A stretch of DNA of 64,000 bases from Monoplex corrugatus (Eukaryota > Mollusca > Gastropoda > Littorinimorpha > Ranellidae), in contig CM060315.1 in NCBI GenBank assembly GCA_030674185.1, positions 90,666,926 through 90,730,925 on the forward strand. Direction: 5' to 3'. Positions within the stretch are counted from its first letter, which is position 1. Each line of letters opens with the position of its first letter. A program made the position numbers and the translations under genes. The notes under the pieces are model-generated. The model was not told the DNA's origin and made no database searches. It was given only the letters and a program-made list of their open reading frames with translations. Below are positions 10,718 to 21,850 of the stretch, one piece after another.

Positions 10718-11340
10718 TGTGTGACATTGTTGAAACAGTAGGCATCTCTCTCTCTCTCTCTCTCTCCCTCTCTTTCTCTCTCTCTCTCTCTGTATCTCTC
10801 TCCCCCACCCACCCCCCATTTCTCTCTCTCTTTCTTGTTGCTTGTTCTCTCTCCTTCTGGCTGTCACTCTCTCTCTCTCTCTCTCTCTCTTGTTGCTTGC
10901 TCTCTCTCTCTGCCTCTTTCTCTCTGTCTTCCTCTCGTTCTATTTCTCTATCTTTCTCATTCTCGGTCACTCTCTCTCTTTCTCTCGTTCTATCTCTCTG
11001 TATTCCTCGTTCTCTCTCTGTCACTACCCCCCCCCCCCACACACACACACTCTTCCACACACTCTCTCTCTGTGTCCGTCTGTCTGTCTTTCTGTATCTC
11101 TCTATCTGTCTCTGATTCTGTCTCTCTGTCTTTCTCGTTCTCTCTATCTCTCACTTTTTCTCCTCCCCCCTGTCTCTCCCTCCCTCTCTCTGTCTCTTTC
11201 TCTGTCTCTCCCTCCCTCCCTCTCTCTCTCTTCCCACCTCTCTCTATCTCTGTGTTTAAATGTGGCATGGTATTTATGTGCAGCGTTTCTGTCTGTCTGT
11301 CTATCTGTCTGTCTGTCTCCCTTTCCGTTCTCTGTGTAGA
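10490..11340 (+). repeat. Compound simple-sequence block: poly-G, (GA)n, (GT)n, (TC)n, poly-C, (TCTG)n
   Basis: In order: a G run at 10492-10506, GA to about 10600, GT at 10627-10730, pyrimidine-only CT/TC sequence from 10746 to about 11250, with a C run near 11028, then a TCTG/TCTA tract at about 11288-11320. Open frames across it are purely repeat-derived. Long polypurine/polypyrimidine tracts of this sort can adopt triplex structure. Confidence 0.9.
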
Positions 11341-11399
11341 TGTGATTTAAATGCAACGTCTCCGTCTTTCTACATGTCTGTCTCTGTACCAAGAAAGAA

Positions 11400-13180
11400 A
11401 GAAAAAAACTGGCACCATCATCAGTCAGACAACTATTGGTAATAGCATTGTGCAGAGTCCTGCAATGTGAAATGGAATGAGTTTGGGCTTTTCCTTCAAC
11501 ACAAATGATAATGATGATAATAATAGTAATAATAATAATAATAATAATTCAATAACAACAACAACAACAATAATAATAACAATAACACTAATGATAATAA
11601 GACGAAGAATGAGAAATGAAATGTGATGGTGTGTGTTTAGGGAGAGGATGAAGACAGGAGGCAGAAGAGCAGAAGAGCGCAGATGGTAAGGCAGCCTGAC
11701 AAAGAAGACCCAGGGAAGGCAGAGCTGGTGTTTCTCTCTTTATTCCGTCCCAACCGTTCACGACCAGACCAGAGGAGAAAGGCATACATGGCACTTGTTC
11801 TTGTTTTGTATACATGGCACTCGCACACATCCGCTTATATTCTCGGCATGTGAACCGCAATGACGGCACCGTGAGCCCGCAGGCGAATCGACTCTCTGGG
11901 GCCCCTCAGGGGCCAGATTTGTGTATCTTCGTGCAAGCTCAGCGGTGTTTATCTTGCGGTCCACATAACAAATATCATCAAATTATCCATCAGAAAATTC
12001 TATACAGCACACAGATTATTGTAGTCTACATCATTTTGCATAACATTCACTTAGATCGAAACTATACGTTATTTAAGTCAATGTTTATACCTTGCTGAAA
12101 GGGATTTTAGCAGTATTTTAACGTATTTAATGAATTAATATTAATCCATTAAAATATCCAACAAATGAGTAAGTAGACGATACCCCAGAATTTTATGTGG
12201 ACATATTTTGAATAAGTAAATCAACTTCTCAATGCAGAAATTGATCAGTAAATAGGCAACAGAAAACACAAATGATTCTAGTTTTTACACGAGCAGTTCC
12301 ATCACAATACGGAATGCCAGAATCTCTTCTAATACCTTACTGCTTAGCAACATTTTATTGCAGTACCAATTCTGTTTATAAAGGGAGCAAAACTGTAATT
12401 GAAATTGTATATTCTGAGTCAGATTTTAAACATTAAGAATTCGATTCTAAATCCCAGCGAGATGGCGGTCATTTTGGCGGTTTGCCGCACTTTGACTTGG
12501 CCTGAACTTTCTTTAATGCAAGCTTAATATCTAATGATTAAAGGTGTAATGTGGTTCAAATGAAAGATTAGAGTACCAACATTCTAAACGTGATCTTAAA
12601 ATTTCCACAATTTATTTCATTATTTTACAAATTTCCGATTATCGTCATGGTTCACTGGTCGGAAATTTAAATAGTACCGACGGATCGAACAACAAAATTA
12701 TTATATAATGCTACCAATTTTGAAGAACAAGGTCTCCCAACAGTGTAAAAATCGCTACTCACAGTTCCGTAGCTTTCGATGGCGTTCTCGCCATCTTCGT
12801 CAGCGCTCTAATGCTGTCTGCGTGAATCTCTACTCAGATCTCGCGAACATGGGATGAACCCAGTTCACGAGATCGAATCAGAGAATGGTACACCGGAAAT
12901 AGGCCTACATACTTTTCTGCTAAACTAGAATGCACAAATTACTCATTTCCTAGGTTTTAAGGGTTTAAATAATAGAATTTCCTAATATTTTCGAGAATCG
13001 CTGACCCAGGGGAGGTAACTGTACTCAAGGTCGGGTGAGAAGAAAAGTCGTCTGCTACATGCCTTTAGGTGTGCACGGCTACAGAAAAAGGTGAAGGAAT
13101 GAACAAGACGATTAAAGGGTAAAGGGTTGGTGAAGAGGTATGCGGTGGCCAGACTGTAATTTGTTGTGGTAGTGGTGTGC
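11400..13180. other. Gene-poor stretch with AAT repeats and two hairpins
   Basis: AAT/AAC triplet repeats lie at 11510-11590, with an imperfect GGGGCCCC-type palindrome near 11900. Otherwise AT-rich. Two adjacent hairpins sit at 12778-12795 (GATGGCG/CGCCATC) and 12837-12874 (listed separately). No protein gene or known element is recognised. Confidence 0.5.
12837..12874. other. 16 bp-stem hairpin
   Basis: GATCTCGCGAAC pairs with GTTCACGAGATC with one mismatch. The inner TGGG/CCCA extends the stem around an ATGAA loop. A second short hairpin lies 40 bp upstream. Role unknown. Confidence 0.5.
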
Positions 13181-14300
13181 TTTTTATGTATGCAGGTATG
13201 TGTGTATGTATGCATATATGTATGTATGTATGTATATGTAGGTAAGTAGGTAGGTGGATAGGTAGGTATGTATGTATGAATGTATGTATGTATGCAGGTA
13301 TGTATGTATGTATGTATGTATGTATGTATGTATGTATGCATGTATGTATGTAGGTAGGTAGGTAGGTATGTAGGTAGGTGTGTATGTATTTATGTATGTT
13401 TGTATGTATGTATGCATGTATATATGTATGCATGTATGAATGTAGATAAGTAGGTAGGTAGGTAGGTGTATGTATGTATACATGTATGTATGTATGTATG
13501 TATGTATGCATATATATATGTATGTATGCATACATGTATGAATGTAGGTAAGTAGGTAGGTAGGTGTGTATGTAGCATGTATGTAGTTAGATAGGTAGGT
13601 TAGTATGTAGGTAATTAGGTGTATGTATGCATGTATGTATGTACCTGTATGTATGTACATATGTAGGTAGGTGTGTGTACATGTATGTATGTATGCATGC
13701 ATGTATGTATGTAGGTAGGTAGGTGTGTATGTGTATGTATGTATGTATGTATGTATGTAGGTAAGTAGGTATGTATGTATGTATGTATGTATGTGTGTAT
13801 GTATTTGTGTATGTATGTGTGTATGTATGTATGTATGTATGTATGTATGCATGTAGATAGGTAGGTAGTTATGTAGGTAGGTGTGTGTATGTATGCATAT
13901 ATGTATGCATGTGTGTGTTTATGTATGTATGTATGCATGCATGTATATATAGTATGTATGTATGTATGTATGCATGTATGTATGCATGTATGTATGCAGG
14001 TATGTATATATATGTATGTATGTATGTAGGTAAGTAGGTAGGTGGATAGGTAGGTGTGTATGTATGTATGAATGTATGTATGTATGTATGCAGGTATGTA
14101 TGTATGTATGTATGTATGTATGTATGCATGTATGTATGTATGTAGGTAGGTAGGTATGTAGGTAGGTATGTATGTATGCTTGTATCTATGTATGCATGTA
14201 TATATGTATGCTTGTATGAATGTAGATAAGTAGGCAGGTAGGTAGGTGTATGTATGTATAAATGTATGTATATATGTTTGTATGTATGTATGTATGTATG
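13180..14300 (+). repeat. (TATG)n array with about 780 bp higher-order period
   Basis: Tetranucleotide TATG with GTAG, TATGCA and TATA variants. The order of variants repeats at about 780 bp: the block at 13441 onward matches that at 14221 onward at exact offset 780, and 13237 onward resembles 14025 onward. The array is interrupted at 14300 by a LINE and resumes at 17498. Confidence 0.9.
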
Positions 14301-17300
14301 AGTCAGGTCAGACAAATAGGTCTGCTACTGGCAAGCTGTAGCCCAGTACTACCTGTCACAGCAGGAGACTTGGAGAGGGGATTGGCGCCACCAAGGATTA
14401 ACCTAAGCCCACAGAAAAGATATGAGAGACACTATAGCCAACAACATACCGGATCGGTCGGGGCCCGGGTTACAAACGACCGCGCTTACCACTGACAAGC
14501 ACCAGGGTGGAAGTGAAAAGTCAGCTACTGGGGCAAAGACATCATTCAAACTGCCAACGGAAAAAGCTACCATTGGAACCTGGAATGTCCGTACACTCCA
14601 TCAGTGCGGCAAAGTAAAAGAACTAGAGCACGAGCTGAGACGCTACCAATGGGACATTGTGGGTATATCGGAAGTAAGATGGACAGGCTTCGGAGAAGCA
14701 ATCACAGAGGAAGGACACAAGATGTGGTACAGTGGCGAAGAGTCACTACATGAAAATGGCGTAGCTTTCATCGTACGCAAAGAAGTCATTGGATGCATCA
14801 TGAGCTGCACGCCTGTCAACAGCAGAATCATCAGCATTCGGGTGTCAGCCAAACCAAAGAACATCACCATCATACAAGTGTATGCTCCAACTACCAGCCA
14901 TGAAGACCAGGTGGTTGAAGAATTCTATGAGAAAATAGAAGACACCATCGGAAAAGCCCCCAGGAAAGACATCATCATAGTTCAGGGGGACTTCAACGCC
15001 AAAGTCGGCCCAGATGCCTACAAAAACTGGGCTGGAACAGTGGGTCAATTTGGCACAGGGGAAACTAATGACAGGGGACTTCGCCTTCTGGAGTTTGCCT
15101 GCACCCAACGGCTCACCATTGCCAACACCCTCTACCCCCACAAACTGTCAAGAAGAACAACCTGGCATGCGCCGAACGGAAAGACTCACAACCAGATCGA
15201 CTTTGTCCTCACACCGCGGCGCTTCAAATCAAGCATTAATAAAGCAAAGACGAGGACATACCCTGGAGCTGATATAGGCAGCGACCACGTCCTCGTGCTG
15301 CTCACAATGAAGATCAAATTGAAAAAGAAGTACCAAGCTGCGCAGCCACGCATCAAGTTTGACCTGGAAAAGCTAAAAGATCCAGAGATAGAAGAGGCAT
15401 TCCAGGCACAGCTCGGGGGGCGGTTCGCGGCACTCAACTTCCTGGACAGCGACATCAACGACCTCACAAACAACTTTGGTGAGGCAGTCCGCGAAACAGC
15501 AGAGGAGGTACTGGGGCGACAGAGGAAGAAACACCAAGCATGGATCTCAAATGACATCCTTGACCTCTGCGACAACAGAAGATCACTGAAGAAGACGAAA
15601 AACTCCAGCCCTGAAGAAGCCGCACAGTATCGTAAAACCAACAACCTTGTAAAGAAGAAAATGATTGAAGCCAAAGAACAATGGATCAACAACCAGTGTG
15701 AGAACATCGAGAAAGGCATGAAAAAAGGAAACAGCAAACATGCCTTCACCACACTGAAAAACCTTACCAAGACGCAGCAAAACAGATCGTCAGTCATCGA
15801 GGATACCTCAGGCGAGCTGCTGACAGAAAGCTCCGCTGTTCTGAACAGATGGACGCAGTACTGCCAAGAACTATACAACTACCCAACACAGCCAGATGAC
15901 AGTTTGTTTCAGGGGGACTCAACACCATTGAGGGAATCCTCACCGCTACCAGTGATGAGAGAAGAAGTGGAAGAAGCCATCCGCAGCCTACCAGCAGGGA
16001 AATCACCTGGAGCAGACAATATCCCAGCAGAGCTGCTCAAACATGGAGGGAATGATTTGGTCACTCGTGTAACATCGATTTGTCAGAAGATCTGGGAGAC
16101 AAAACAGTGGCCCACAGAATGGACTCAATCACTCATCATCCCCCTGCCCAAAAAGGGAAATATGCGCCAATGCCAGAACTACAGAACAATAAGTCTCATT
16201 AGCCACACCAGCAAGATCATGCTCAGAGTCATATTGAATCGACTGAAGAAAGAAGCGGAAGAATACCTTGCGGAAGAACAAGCTGGATTTAGGGCGGGCA
16301 GAAGCACAGTAGAACAGATCTTCACCTGCCGGATAATGATGGAGAAACATCTGCAGCATCAGAGAGACCTGTTCCACAACTTCATAGACTTTAAAAAAGC
16401 ATTCGACAGGGTGTGGCATAAGGGTTTGTGGCAGGTGCTAAGAAAGTTTGGCATTGAGGAAGGTCTCGTCCAAACCATCCAGGCGCTGTATAACACTGCC
16501 AGCAGCGCAGTTCTCCTCAACAACCAGATAGGGGACTACTTCAAGACCACAGTTGGAGTCCGTCAAGGCTGCCTACTCTCTCCCGTGCTGTTCAATCTCT
16601 TCCTGGAGAACATCATGCGTGAAGCCCTCCATGACTTCCACTCCACTGTCTCCATCGGAGGAAGAACCATCAACAACCTGAGGTTCGCAGATGACATCGA
16701 CCTGATGGGAGGCAGCAACGAAGAACTACAAGACCTGACCATGAGACTGGAAGAAAGTGCAGGTGCACACGGAATGGAAGTGAGCACAGAAAAAAGCAAA
16801 GTCCTGGTCAACAGCACAACCAACACCCATGCTGAAATCTACATGAACGGGCAACAGCTTGAAGAAGTGGACGCTTTCAAATACCTTGGCGCCACTCTCA
16901 CCAAAGACGGTCGCTCTACAACAGAAATCAAGACCAGACTAGCGATCGCAACAGCAGCGATGGTAAAGCTAAACAAGATCTGGAAGAGCAGAGAGATCGG
17001 CTTTCCATCGAAGATGAAGCTGTACAAGTCCCTGGTGCTCCCCATCCTGCTGTATGGATGCGAGAGCTGGACCATGACAGCAGAGACCACCAAGAGAATC
17101 CAGACGTTTGAAACTAAATGCTTCAGGCGCTTGCTCGGGATCTCTTGGCAAGATCGGAAGACAAACGACTTTGTGTGGAGCCAAATAACAACACTCGCAG
17201 GCCCACAAGAACCCCTCCTGGCAACAGTCAAGAACAGGAAGCTGTCGTGGTTCGGGCATGTCACACGCCACAACTCACTGCCCAAAACGGTCCTCCAGGG

Positions 17301-17498
17301 TACACTGGGAGGCGGCAGACGAAGGGGACGACAAGCCAAATGCTGGATGGACAACATCAAAGAATGGACCAGGTTGGATGGCCCCACGCTGGTGCGACAG
17401 GCGGAGGACAGGACCGGTTGGCGACGGCTGGCTTCAAGAGTGTCTCTCATCTCTCCTCTACGCCCATCACGGGCAGGAGAATGATGATGATGATGATG
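14301..17498 (+). mobile_element. Non-LTR retrotransposon (RTE-like), apparently intact
   Basis: The element spans from the end of the left TATG array to a short ATG-repeat tail (about 17481-17498) where the array resumes. It has a short 5' leader (14301-14421), one long ORF and almost no 3' UTR before the ATG tail. One APE-RT ORF of about 1000 residues plus a short tandem tail fits the RTE group; clade assignment needs a tree. The array register on both sides allows at most a few duplicated bases at the target. Confidence 0.85.
14422..17484 (+). CDS. LINE ORF: AP endonuclease and reverse transcriptase, 1020 residues
   Basis: This is the replication protein of the LINE. The endonuclease nicks target DNA and the reverse transcriptase copies the element RNA from that nick. 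The AP-endonuclease domain spans about residues 48-300, with ATIGTWNVRTL near residue 48, GDFNAKVG near 189 and SDH near 288. The reverse transcriptase spans about 540-800: YRTISLISHTSK, QAGFRAGRST, FIDFKKAFDRVWH, RQGCLLSP, and the active site FADDIDLM near 755. A C-terminal region carries YGCESWTMT and WFGHVTRH. There are no internal stops or frameshifts, which is uncommon for a LINE copy and suggests recent insertion. ATG at 14422 is the first in-frame start with all domains downstream. It resembles proteins often mislabelled craniofacial development protein 2-like in animal genomes. Confidence 0.9.
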   Translation: MRDTIANNIPDRSGPGLQTTALTTDKHQGGSEKSATGAKTSFKLPTEKATIGTWNVRTLHQCGKVKELEHELRRYQWDIVGISEVRWTGFGEAITEEGHKMWYSGEESLHENGVAFIVRKEVIGCIMSCTPVNSRIISIRVSAKPKNITIIQVYAPTTSHEDQVVEEFYEKIEDTIGKAPRKDIIIVQGDFNAKVGPDAYKNWAGTVGQFGTGETNDRGLRLLEFACTQRLTIANTLYPHKLSRRTTWHAPNGKTHNQIDFVLTPRRFKSSINKAKTRTYPGADIGSDHVLVLLTMKIKLKKKYQAAQPRIKFDLEKLKDPEIEEAFQAQLGGRFAALNFLDSDINDLTNNFGEAVRETAEEVLGRQRKKHQAWISNDILDLCDNRRSLKKTKNSSPEEAAQYRKTNNLVKKKMIEAKEQWINNQCENIEKGMKKGNSKHAFTTLKNLTKTQQNRSSVIEDTSGELLTESSAVLNRWTQYCQELYNYPTQPDDSLFQGDSTPLRESSPLPVMREEVEEAIRSLPAGKSPGADNIPAELLKHGGNDLVTRVTSICQKIWETKQWPTEWTQSLIIPLPKKGNMRQCQNYRTISLISHTSKIMLRVILNRLKKEAEEYLAEEQAGFRAGRSTVEQIFTCRIMMEKHLQHQRDLFHNFIDFKKAFDRVWHKGLWQVLRKFGIEEGLVQTIQALYNTASSAVLLNNQIGDYFKTTVGVRQGCLLSPVLFNLFLENIMREALHDFHSTVSIGGRTINNLRFADDIDLMGGSNEELQDLTMRLEESAGAHGMEVSTEKSKVLVNSTTNTHAEIYMNGQQLEEVDAFKYLGATLTKDGRSTTEIKTRLAIATAAMVKLNKIWKSREIGFPSKMKLYKSLVLPILLYGCESWTMTAETTKRIQTFETKCFRRLLGISWQDRKTNDFVWSQITTLAGPQEPLLATVKNRKLSWFGHVTRHNSLPKTVLQGTLGGGRRRGRQAKCWMDNIKEWTRLDGPTLVRQAEDRTGWRRLASRVSLISPLRPSRAGE

Positions 17499-17780
17499 TA
17501 TGCATACATGTATGAATGTAGGTAAGTAGGTAGGTAGGTGTGTATTCAGTATGCATGCATGTATGTTTGTATGTATGTATGTATGTATGTATGTATGTAT
17601 GTATGTATGTATGTATTTATTTATGTATGTATGTATGCATGTGTGCATGTATGTATGTATGTACGTATGTATGTATGTACATGTATGTATGTACATGTAT
17701 GTATGTATGTACGTATGTATGTACATGTATGTATGTATGTATGTATGTATATATATGTGTATTTATTTATGTATGTAATC
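17498..17780 (+). repeat. (TATG)n array, continuation beyond the LINE
   Basis: It starts with GTATGCATACATGTATGAAT, which is the same sequence found at 13524 in the left array, so it is the far half of the array split by the LINE. Confidence 0.9.
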
Positions 17781-17789
17781 AGGGTTGGA

Positions 17790-18010
17790 GAATGGACTAT
17801 AGCAGCTGTGATGATGGAGATGATAAATCGTGTTGGTGAGCTGATGTAGGCTTTGTGTCATACTGCTTGAGGGTAGAATGTTGGAGATGTGGTTGTGTGG
17901 GGCATTGGTGTGGTCTGTTCGCACTAAGGGATTTACGTGTTTTTAACCGTTTTCACTGTTTTGATGGCCGGTAGACTGGCTGGAAGAGTTGGGGTTATGT
18001 TTTCATCCGT
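17790..18010. other. Non-coding, no feature seen
   Basis: Short unique-looking sequence between two simple repeats. Confidence 0.4.
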
Positions 18011-18014
18011 TTCC

Positions 18015-18185
18015 ATGTGTGTGTGTGTGTGTGTGTATGTGTTCTGTGTGTGTGTGTGTGTGTGCGCGCGCGCGTGCATGTGTGTATCCTTACAAGAGGC
18101 TTATACGTGCGTGCGCATGTGTGTGTGTGTGTTTGTGCTTGTGTATGTGTGTGTGTGCGTGTGCATGTGTGTGCGTGCGTGTGTT
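18015..18185 (+). repeat. Imperfect (GT)n microsatellite
   Basis: GT runs with GCGC and CATG interruptions. Confidence 0.9.
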
Positions 18186-18312
18186 TGCAAGAAAGAGGAA
18201 AGAAAATCTTTCCAAGCCATCCTAAATTTTAAGCCATTGTTGTTTTAGCAGAATATTCTTTAAATGTATGCCTGTATTTCAGTTTTTACTTGAAATCAGA
18301 AACAAAAAGTGA

Positions 18313-18490
18313 ATGAAACTTGACTGTGTGGTCTGTTGTCCCAAACAGCTCATAGCATGCTGTACACTTCATTGTAACCAGTTGGGACTGGAAAATCCAA
18401 CACTGCTTTTGAGAGGATTCAAACCCAAGACCTCTCAGTCCTTAGTCCATTATGCTGGTCACTTGGCCACGATGACTAGTTTATTATTCG
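18313..18490 (-). mobile_element. Degenerate tRNA-derived SINE-like fragment
   Basis: On the minus strand, GTGGCCAAGTG ... GGACTAAGGACTGAGAGG followed by GGGTTTGAATCC resembles a tRNA-like SINE head with a decayed B box. No target-site duplication was identified. A related fragment lies at 20330-20480. Confidence 0.5.
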
Positions 18491-18721
18491 TACTTTCTCA
18501 CACACTTATTGATGACAATTGTTGACTTCGTGACAACACGTTATTTGTCTCCATCACATACGCTCGTAATGATGATAATTCTAGTCTTCATGACAACGCC
18601 GACAGTTTCATACTGTGTTGGTGTAAGGGAAACAACTCGGCTTAAGTGACAAACCATTCCTTTGTGGGTTGTTTCCTGTTGTCCAGTCAGTGCATCTTGA
18701 GCACTGCACTTTTTGAAATAA

Positions 18722-18816
18722 CGCGCGCACATGCGCATGTGTGTGTGTATGTGTGTGCACGCGCATGTGTGAGAGAGAAAGAGGGGGCGCAGAGAGAGAG
18801 AAACAGAGAGGGAGGA

Positions 18817-18883
<67 letters not shown>

Positions 18884-18965
18884 CAGTCTCTGTGTGCCTG
18901 TATTCATGTGTATGTTTCTCTGTGTGTATCTGTGTTGGTATATGTCTATGTTTGTGTGTGTGCAA
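18722..18965 (+). repeat. (GT)n, then (GA)n, then (GT)n microsatellites
   Basis: GT-rich 18730-18770; GA 18766-18883 with a pure run of about 60 bases; GT-rich again to 18962. Confidence 0.9.
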
Positions 18966-20320
18966 TCAAAAGGACACAAAGAGAGAAGATATAAGAAAAT
19001 TATCATTCAAATCCAACAAGCAGAAAATAAGAAAATGCATTGATATTTATTGTTTTAAAGTCAGCACACACAAAACAATATGATAACATTGTTTAATGTC
19101 AACAGACACAAAAACAGTATGAAAAAATTAACAATAAGAAAATACCCTAAACATATAGCTGAATGACATCACCCCTATCACACTGTCACTAACTGTTCAT
19201 AATCAAAAGCCTTATGTCCTGATGAGGCTCCACATCACCACAAATGGCTGGACACACCCATGCACTGCACGTTCAAACTGACACCTTCACCATCCTGTCC
19301 CTACAGTCAAAGAGGACCTGACAGCTGAACGATTACTGCAGTGATGATGTCTATCAGCTGACAACAACTCTGCTGACCAACAAGTTCCATGGCAGTTATC
19401 AATAACAGAAATAAAAAATTCTCATTCACTGCTAGATGTGTGACCTCACCCTGTTCCCAATGAACAAAAAAGCAGAATACAATAACTGAAAGGAATCAAA
19501 TGTGTAAAACTACAGAATAATTACAAACACATTCCCATAGTAGGACCTATAAGACACGTAAAAATACAGAATAGTTACACATACACATTCCTATTTCAAT
19601 ACTGAGAGTATGAGACCATAAGAGCAGTGTAAAAATACGGAATAATTACAAATATACTCCAGTATCAATACTAAGACTTGCGTAAAATAGGAATACTGAA
19701 ACAAACAAACTTCTTTATCACTACTGGAAGTATTAGATTATATTTTATAACAGCTGATTTGTATCCACAAATGTGCATACTGTTTCACTGTAACCTTGAG
19801 AAGAAGCATCAGCTGAAATCCATCAATCTTGACGTCAAACAAGGATAATGGTAGACTGACATAAAAGTAAAAACAGAACGTAAATACTGCCAGAGGTTAT
19901 TGAGAAAGTCCTGTTCACACACAAGACTGAATAAATACTGGCAATGTTGTGGTCCTGTGACCTTATCATCCTGACTTCTACATTTATGAACTTGTGATGT
20001 CTTGGTCTGTATCTTTAACTTCAACTGGGTAAAGATCCATCCACTGAAAGCTGAGATCATCTTGTTCACCACTGTTTTGCTTTAATTTGTTTGTTTGTTT
20101 GTTTTCTTTGTATACTGACCAAAATGCAAAGAGCCTTGACAATTTTTCGCAATGCATGTTGATGGGGATGATAATGATGATGCTATACAATTCCATTCTG
20201 GACTGAGACCGTGTGACAAAGCTGTATTCTACACTTTCTTTCATGATAGTAATTATTACCTTCTGGTGTCAACCGTACTTGAGAAATAGACATTTGAGTA
20301 ACACTCTGACTGACACATCC
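18965..20320. other. AT-rich non-coding stretch
   Basis: No long frame and no recognised element. A short internal near-repeat (ACAGAATA.TTACA) recurs at about 19510, 19567 and 19637. A TTTG run is at 20087-20104. Confidence 0.4.
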
Positions 20321-20329
20321 ATAAAATGG

Positions 20330-20480
20330 ACAAAACTCGACCATCCAGTCTTCATAATGAACCACCAGCACACTGGATAGGAGCTACAATGATTCTGACA
20401 AGTCTGATTAGATTCAAACCCCCAACCTTCCAGTCACTAGTCACTGTGCAAACCACATACCATAGTGACTGGTTTATTGA
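20330..20480 (-). mobile_element. Degenerate tRNA-derived SINE-like fragment
   Basis: On the minus strand GTGACTAGTGACTGGAAGG then GGGGGTTTGAATC resembles the A/B-box spacing of a tRNA-derived SINE. It is related to 18313-18490. Decayed, with no clear ends. Confidence 0.45.
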
Positions 20481-20489
20481 CACTTTTTG

Positions 20490-20662
20490 GTTACACACAC
20501 ACACACAAACACACACACTCTCTCTCTCTGTCTCTCACAGACACGGCCACACACAACACATACACACACTGTCTCTCTCTGCTCTCTCTCTCTCAGACAC
20601 AGCCACACACACACACGCGCGCGTACACGCACACACACACACACTTACACACACACTCCTAT
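20490..20662 (+). repeat. (CA)n and (CT)n microsatellites
   Basis: Alternating CA and CT runs. Confidence 0.9.
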
Positions 20663-21130
20663 ACCATGTTAATTTCAAACAGTCTCAACAGTCAAAGTTG
20701 GAAACAACATCAACAAGACAATAAGAGATCAAGACAAATCAAACCGTTGTGAGTAAAATACAATAAAAACTACAAACATACCACAACAACAATACTGACA
20801 ATCTAAAAGCAGCGAGAACTGCATTCTATCCACCATTGCCTACATTGCCTGGAATTCACAACTGAGTTGGAAAAACAATCCACAATACATGTATATATTA
20901 TAGCTAAATTATAGCAAAATCAAAAACGAAAAAGAAAAGAAACAGGAGATCTTGCAATCTGAACTTGGAAAAAAGGGCAAGAAAACAAAAAACATAAAAA
21001 ACCAACAACAAAAAAACCCAAACAAAAACAAAAAAACAAAAAAACAGCAGAGAAAAGAAAATGGAAAAAGTAAAGATACTTCTAATCCTTTAGAAAATGT
21101 CATACAGACCTCACAATTCTCAGGTCAGCT
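20662..21130. other. A-rich non-coding stretch
   Basis: Dominated by A-rich sequence at 20920-21070 (AAAAC/AAACA). No gene is seen. Confidence 0.4.
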
Positions 21131-21300
21131 GTTTGAGAGTGGACCTTACTTCTCTCTCTCTCTCAGTCTCAATGCTTCAGCTTCCCCAACTCTGAACAGG
21201 GTTAAGTACCAACTCACAGCTGGGTGGAATGGAAGCCACCACATAAACTTTCTCCAGCCATGGTTCAACACACGGGCCCTCTGCCTCTACACAAACCAGG
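21130..21300 (+). repeat. Dispersed repeat fragment, partner of 9226-9460
   Basis: Shares CACAGCTGGGTGGAATGGA with the minus strand of 9226-9460. Function and family unknown. Confidence 0.5.
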
Positions 21301-21339
21301 TCTAAGAGACCTTAGAACTGAACTTGGAGGATATGAGGG

Positions 21340-21408
21340 TGGGGGGGGGGGGGGGGGGGGGAGAAAGAGAGAGAGACAGAAAAAGAGAGAAAGAACTGAA
21401 CTGGGGGG

Positions 21409-21478
<70 letters not shown>
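21340..21478 (+). repeat. Poly-G run and (GA)n microsatellite
   Basis: About 20 consecutive G at 21342-21361, then purine-only sequence, with pure GA at about 21412-21478. Confidence 0.95.
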
Positions 21479-21480
<2 letters not shown>

Positions 21481-21545
21481 AAGAAAATCCAAACAGGAGT
21501 TTTAAAACTGACCTTAGAAAAAGACACACTAACTACACAAGTGAC

Positions 21546-21655
21546 AATAATAATAATAATAATAATATACTACTACTAATAATAATATAATAATAATAAC
21601 AATAATAATAATAATGATCACACCACCACCACCACCACCACCACTACCAACACCA
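21546..21655 (+). repeat. (AAT)n and (CAC)n triplet repeats
   Basis: AAT/ATA triplets to about 21617, then ACC/CAC triplets to about 21650. Confidence 0.9.
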
Positions 21656-21850
21656 CACTTAAAATATAGCGAAGCATGAGAGAAAAGAAATCCACAGCTG
21701 ACTTTATAAGTTTATGTACACTCAACTAATAAACAAAACAAACAAATTAAGCGACTCATACTAGACATCACAACTTTAAAAGACAAGGCAGATTGTGCAA
21801 CTGAATCATAAAACGACGAAACAAATCGAAACCCACTGACACGGCAGACT

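Noticed and set aside
10455..11350. Ser/Leu- or Arg/Glu-rich frames across the simple-sequence block
   Set aside because: Low-complexity translation of GA/TC and GT/CA runs on both strands.
13184..14315. Long minus-strand frames of HTYIHTYI type
   Set aside because: Pure translation of the TATG array.
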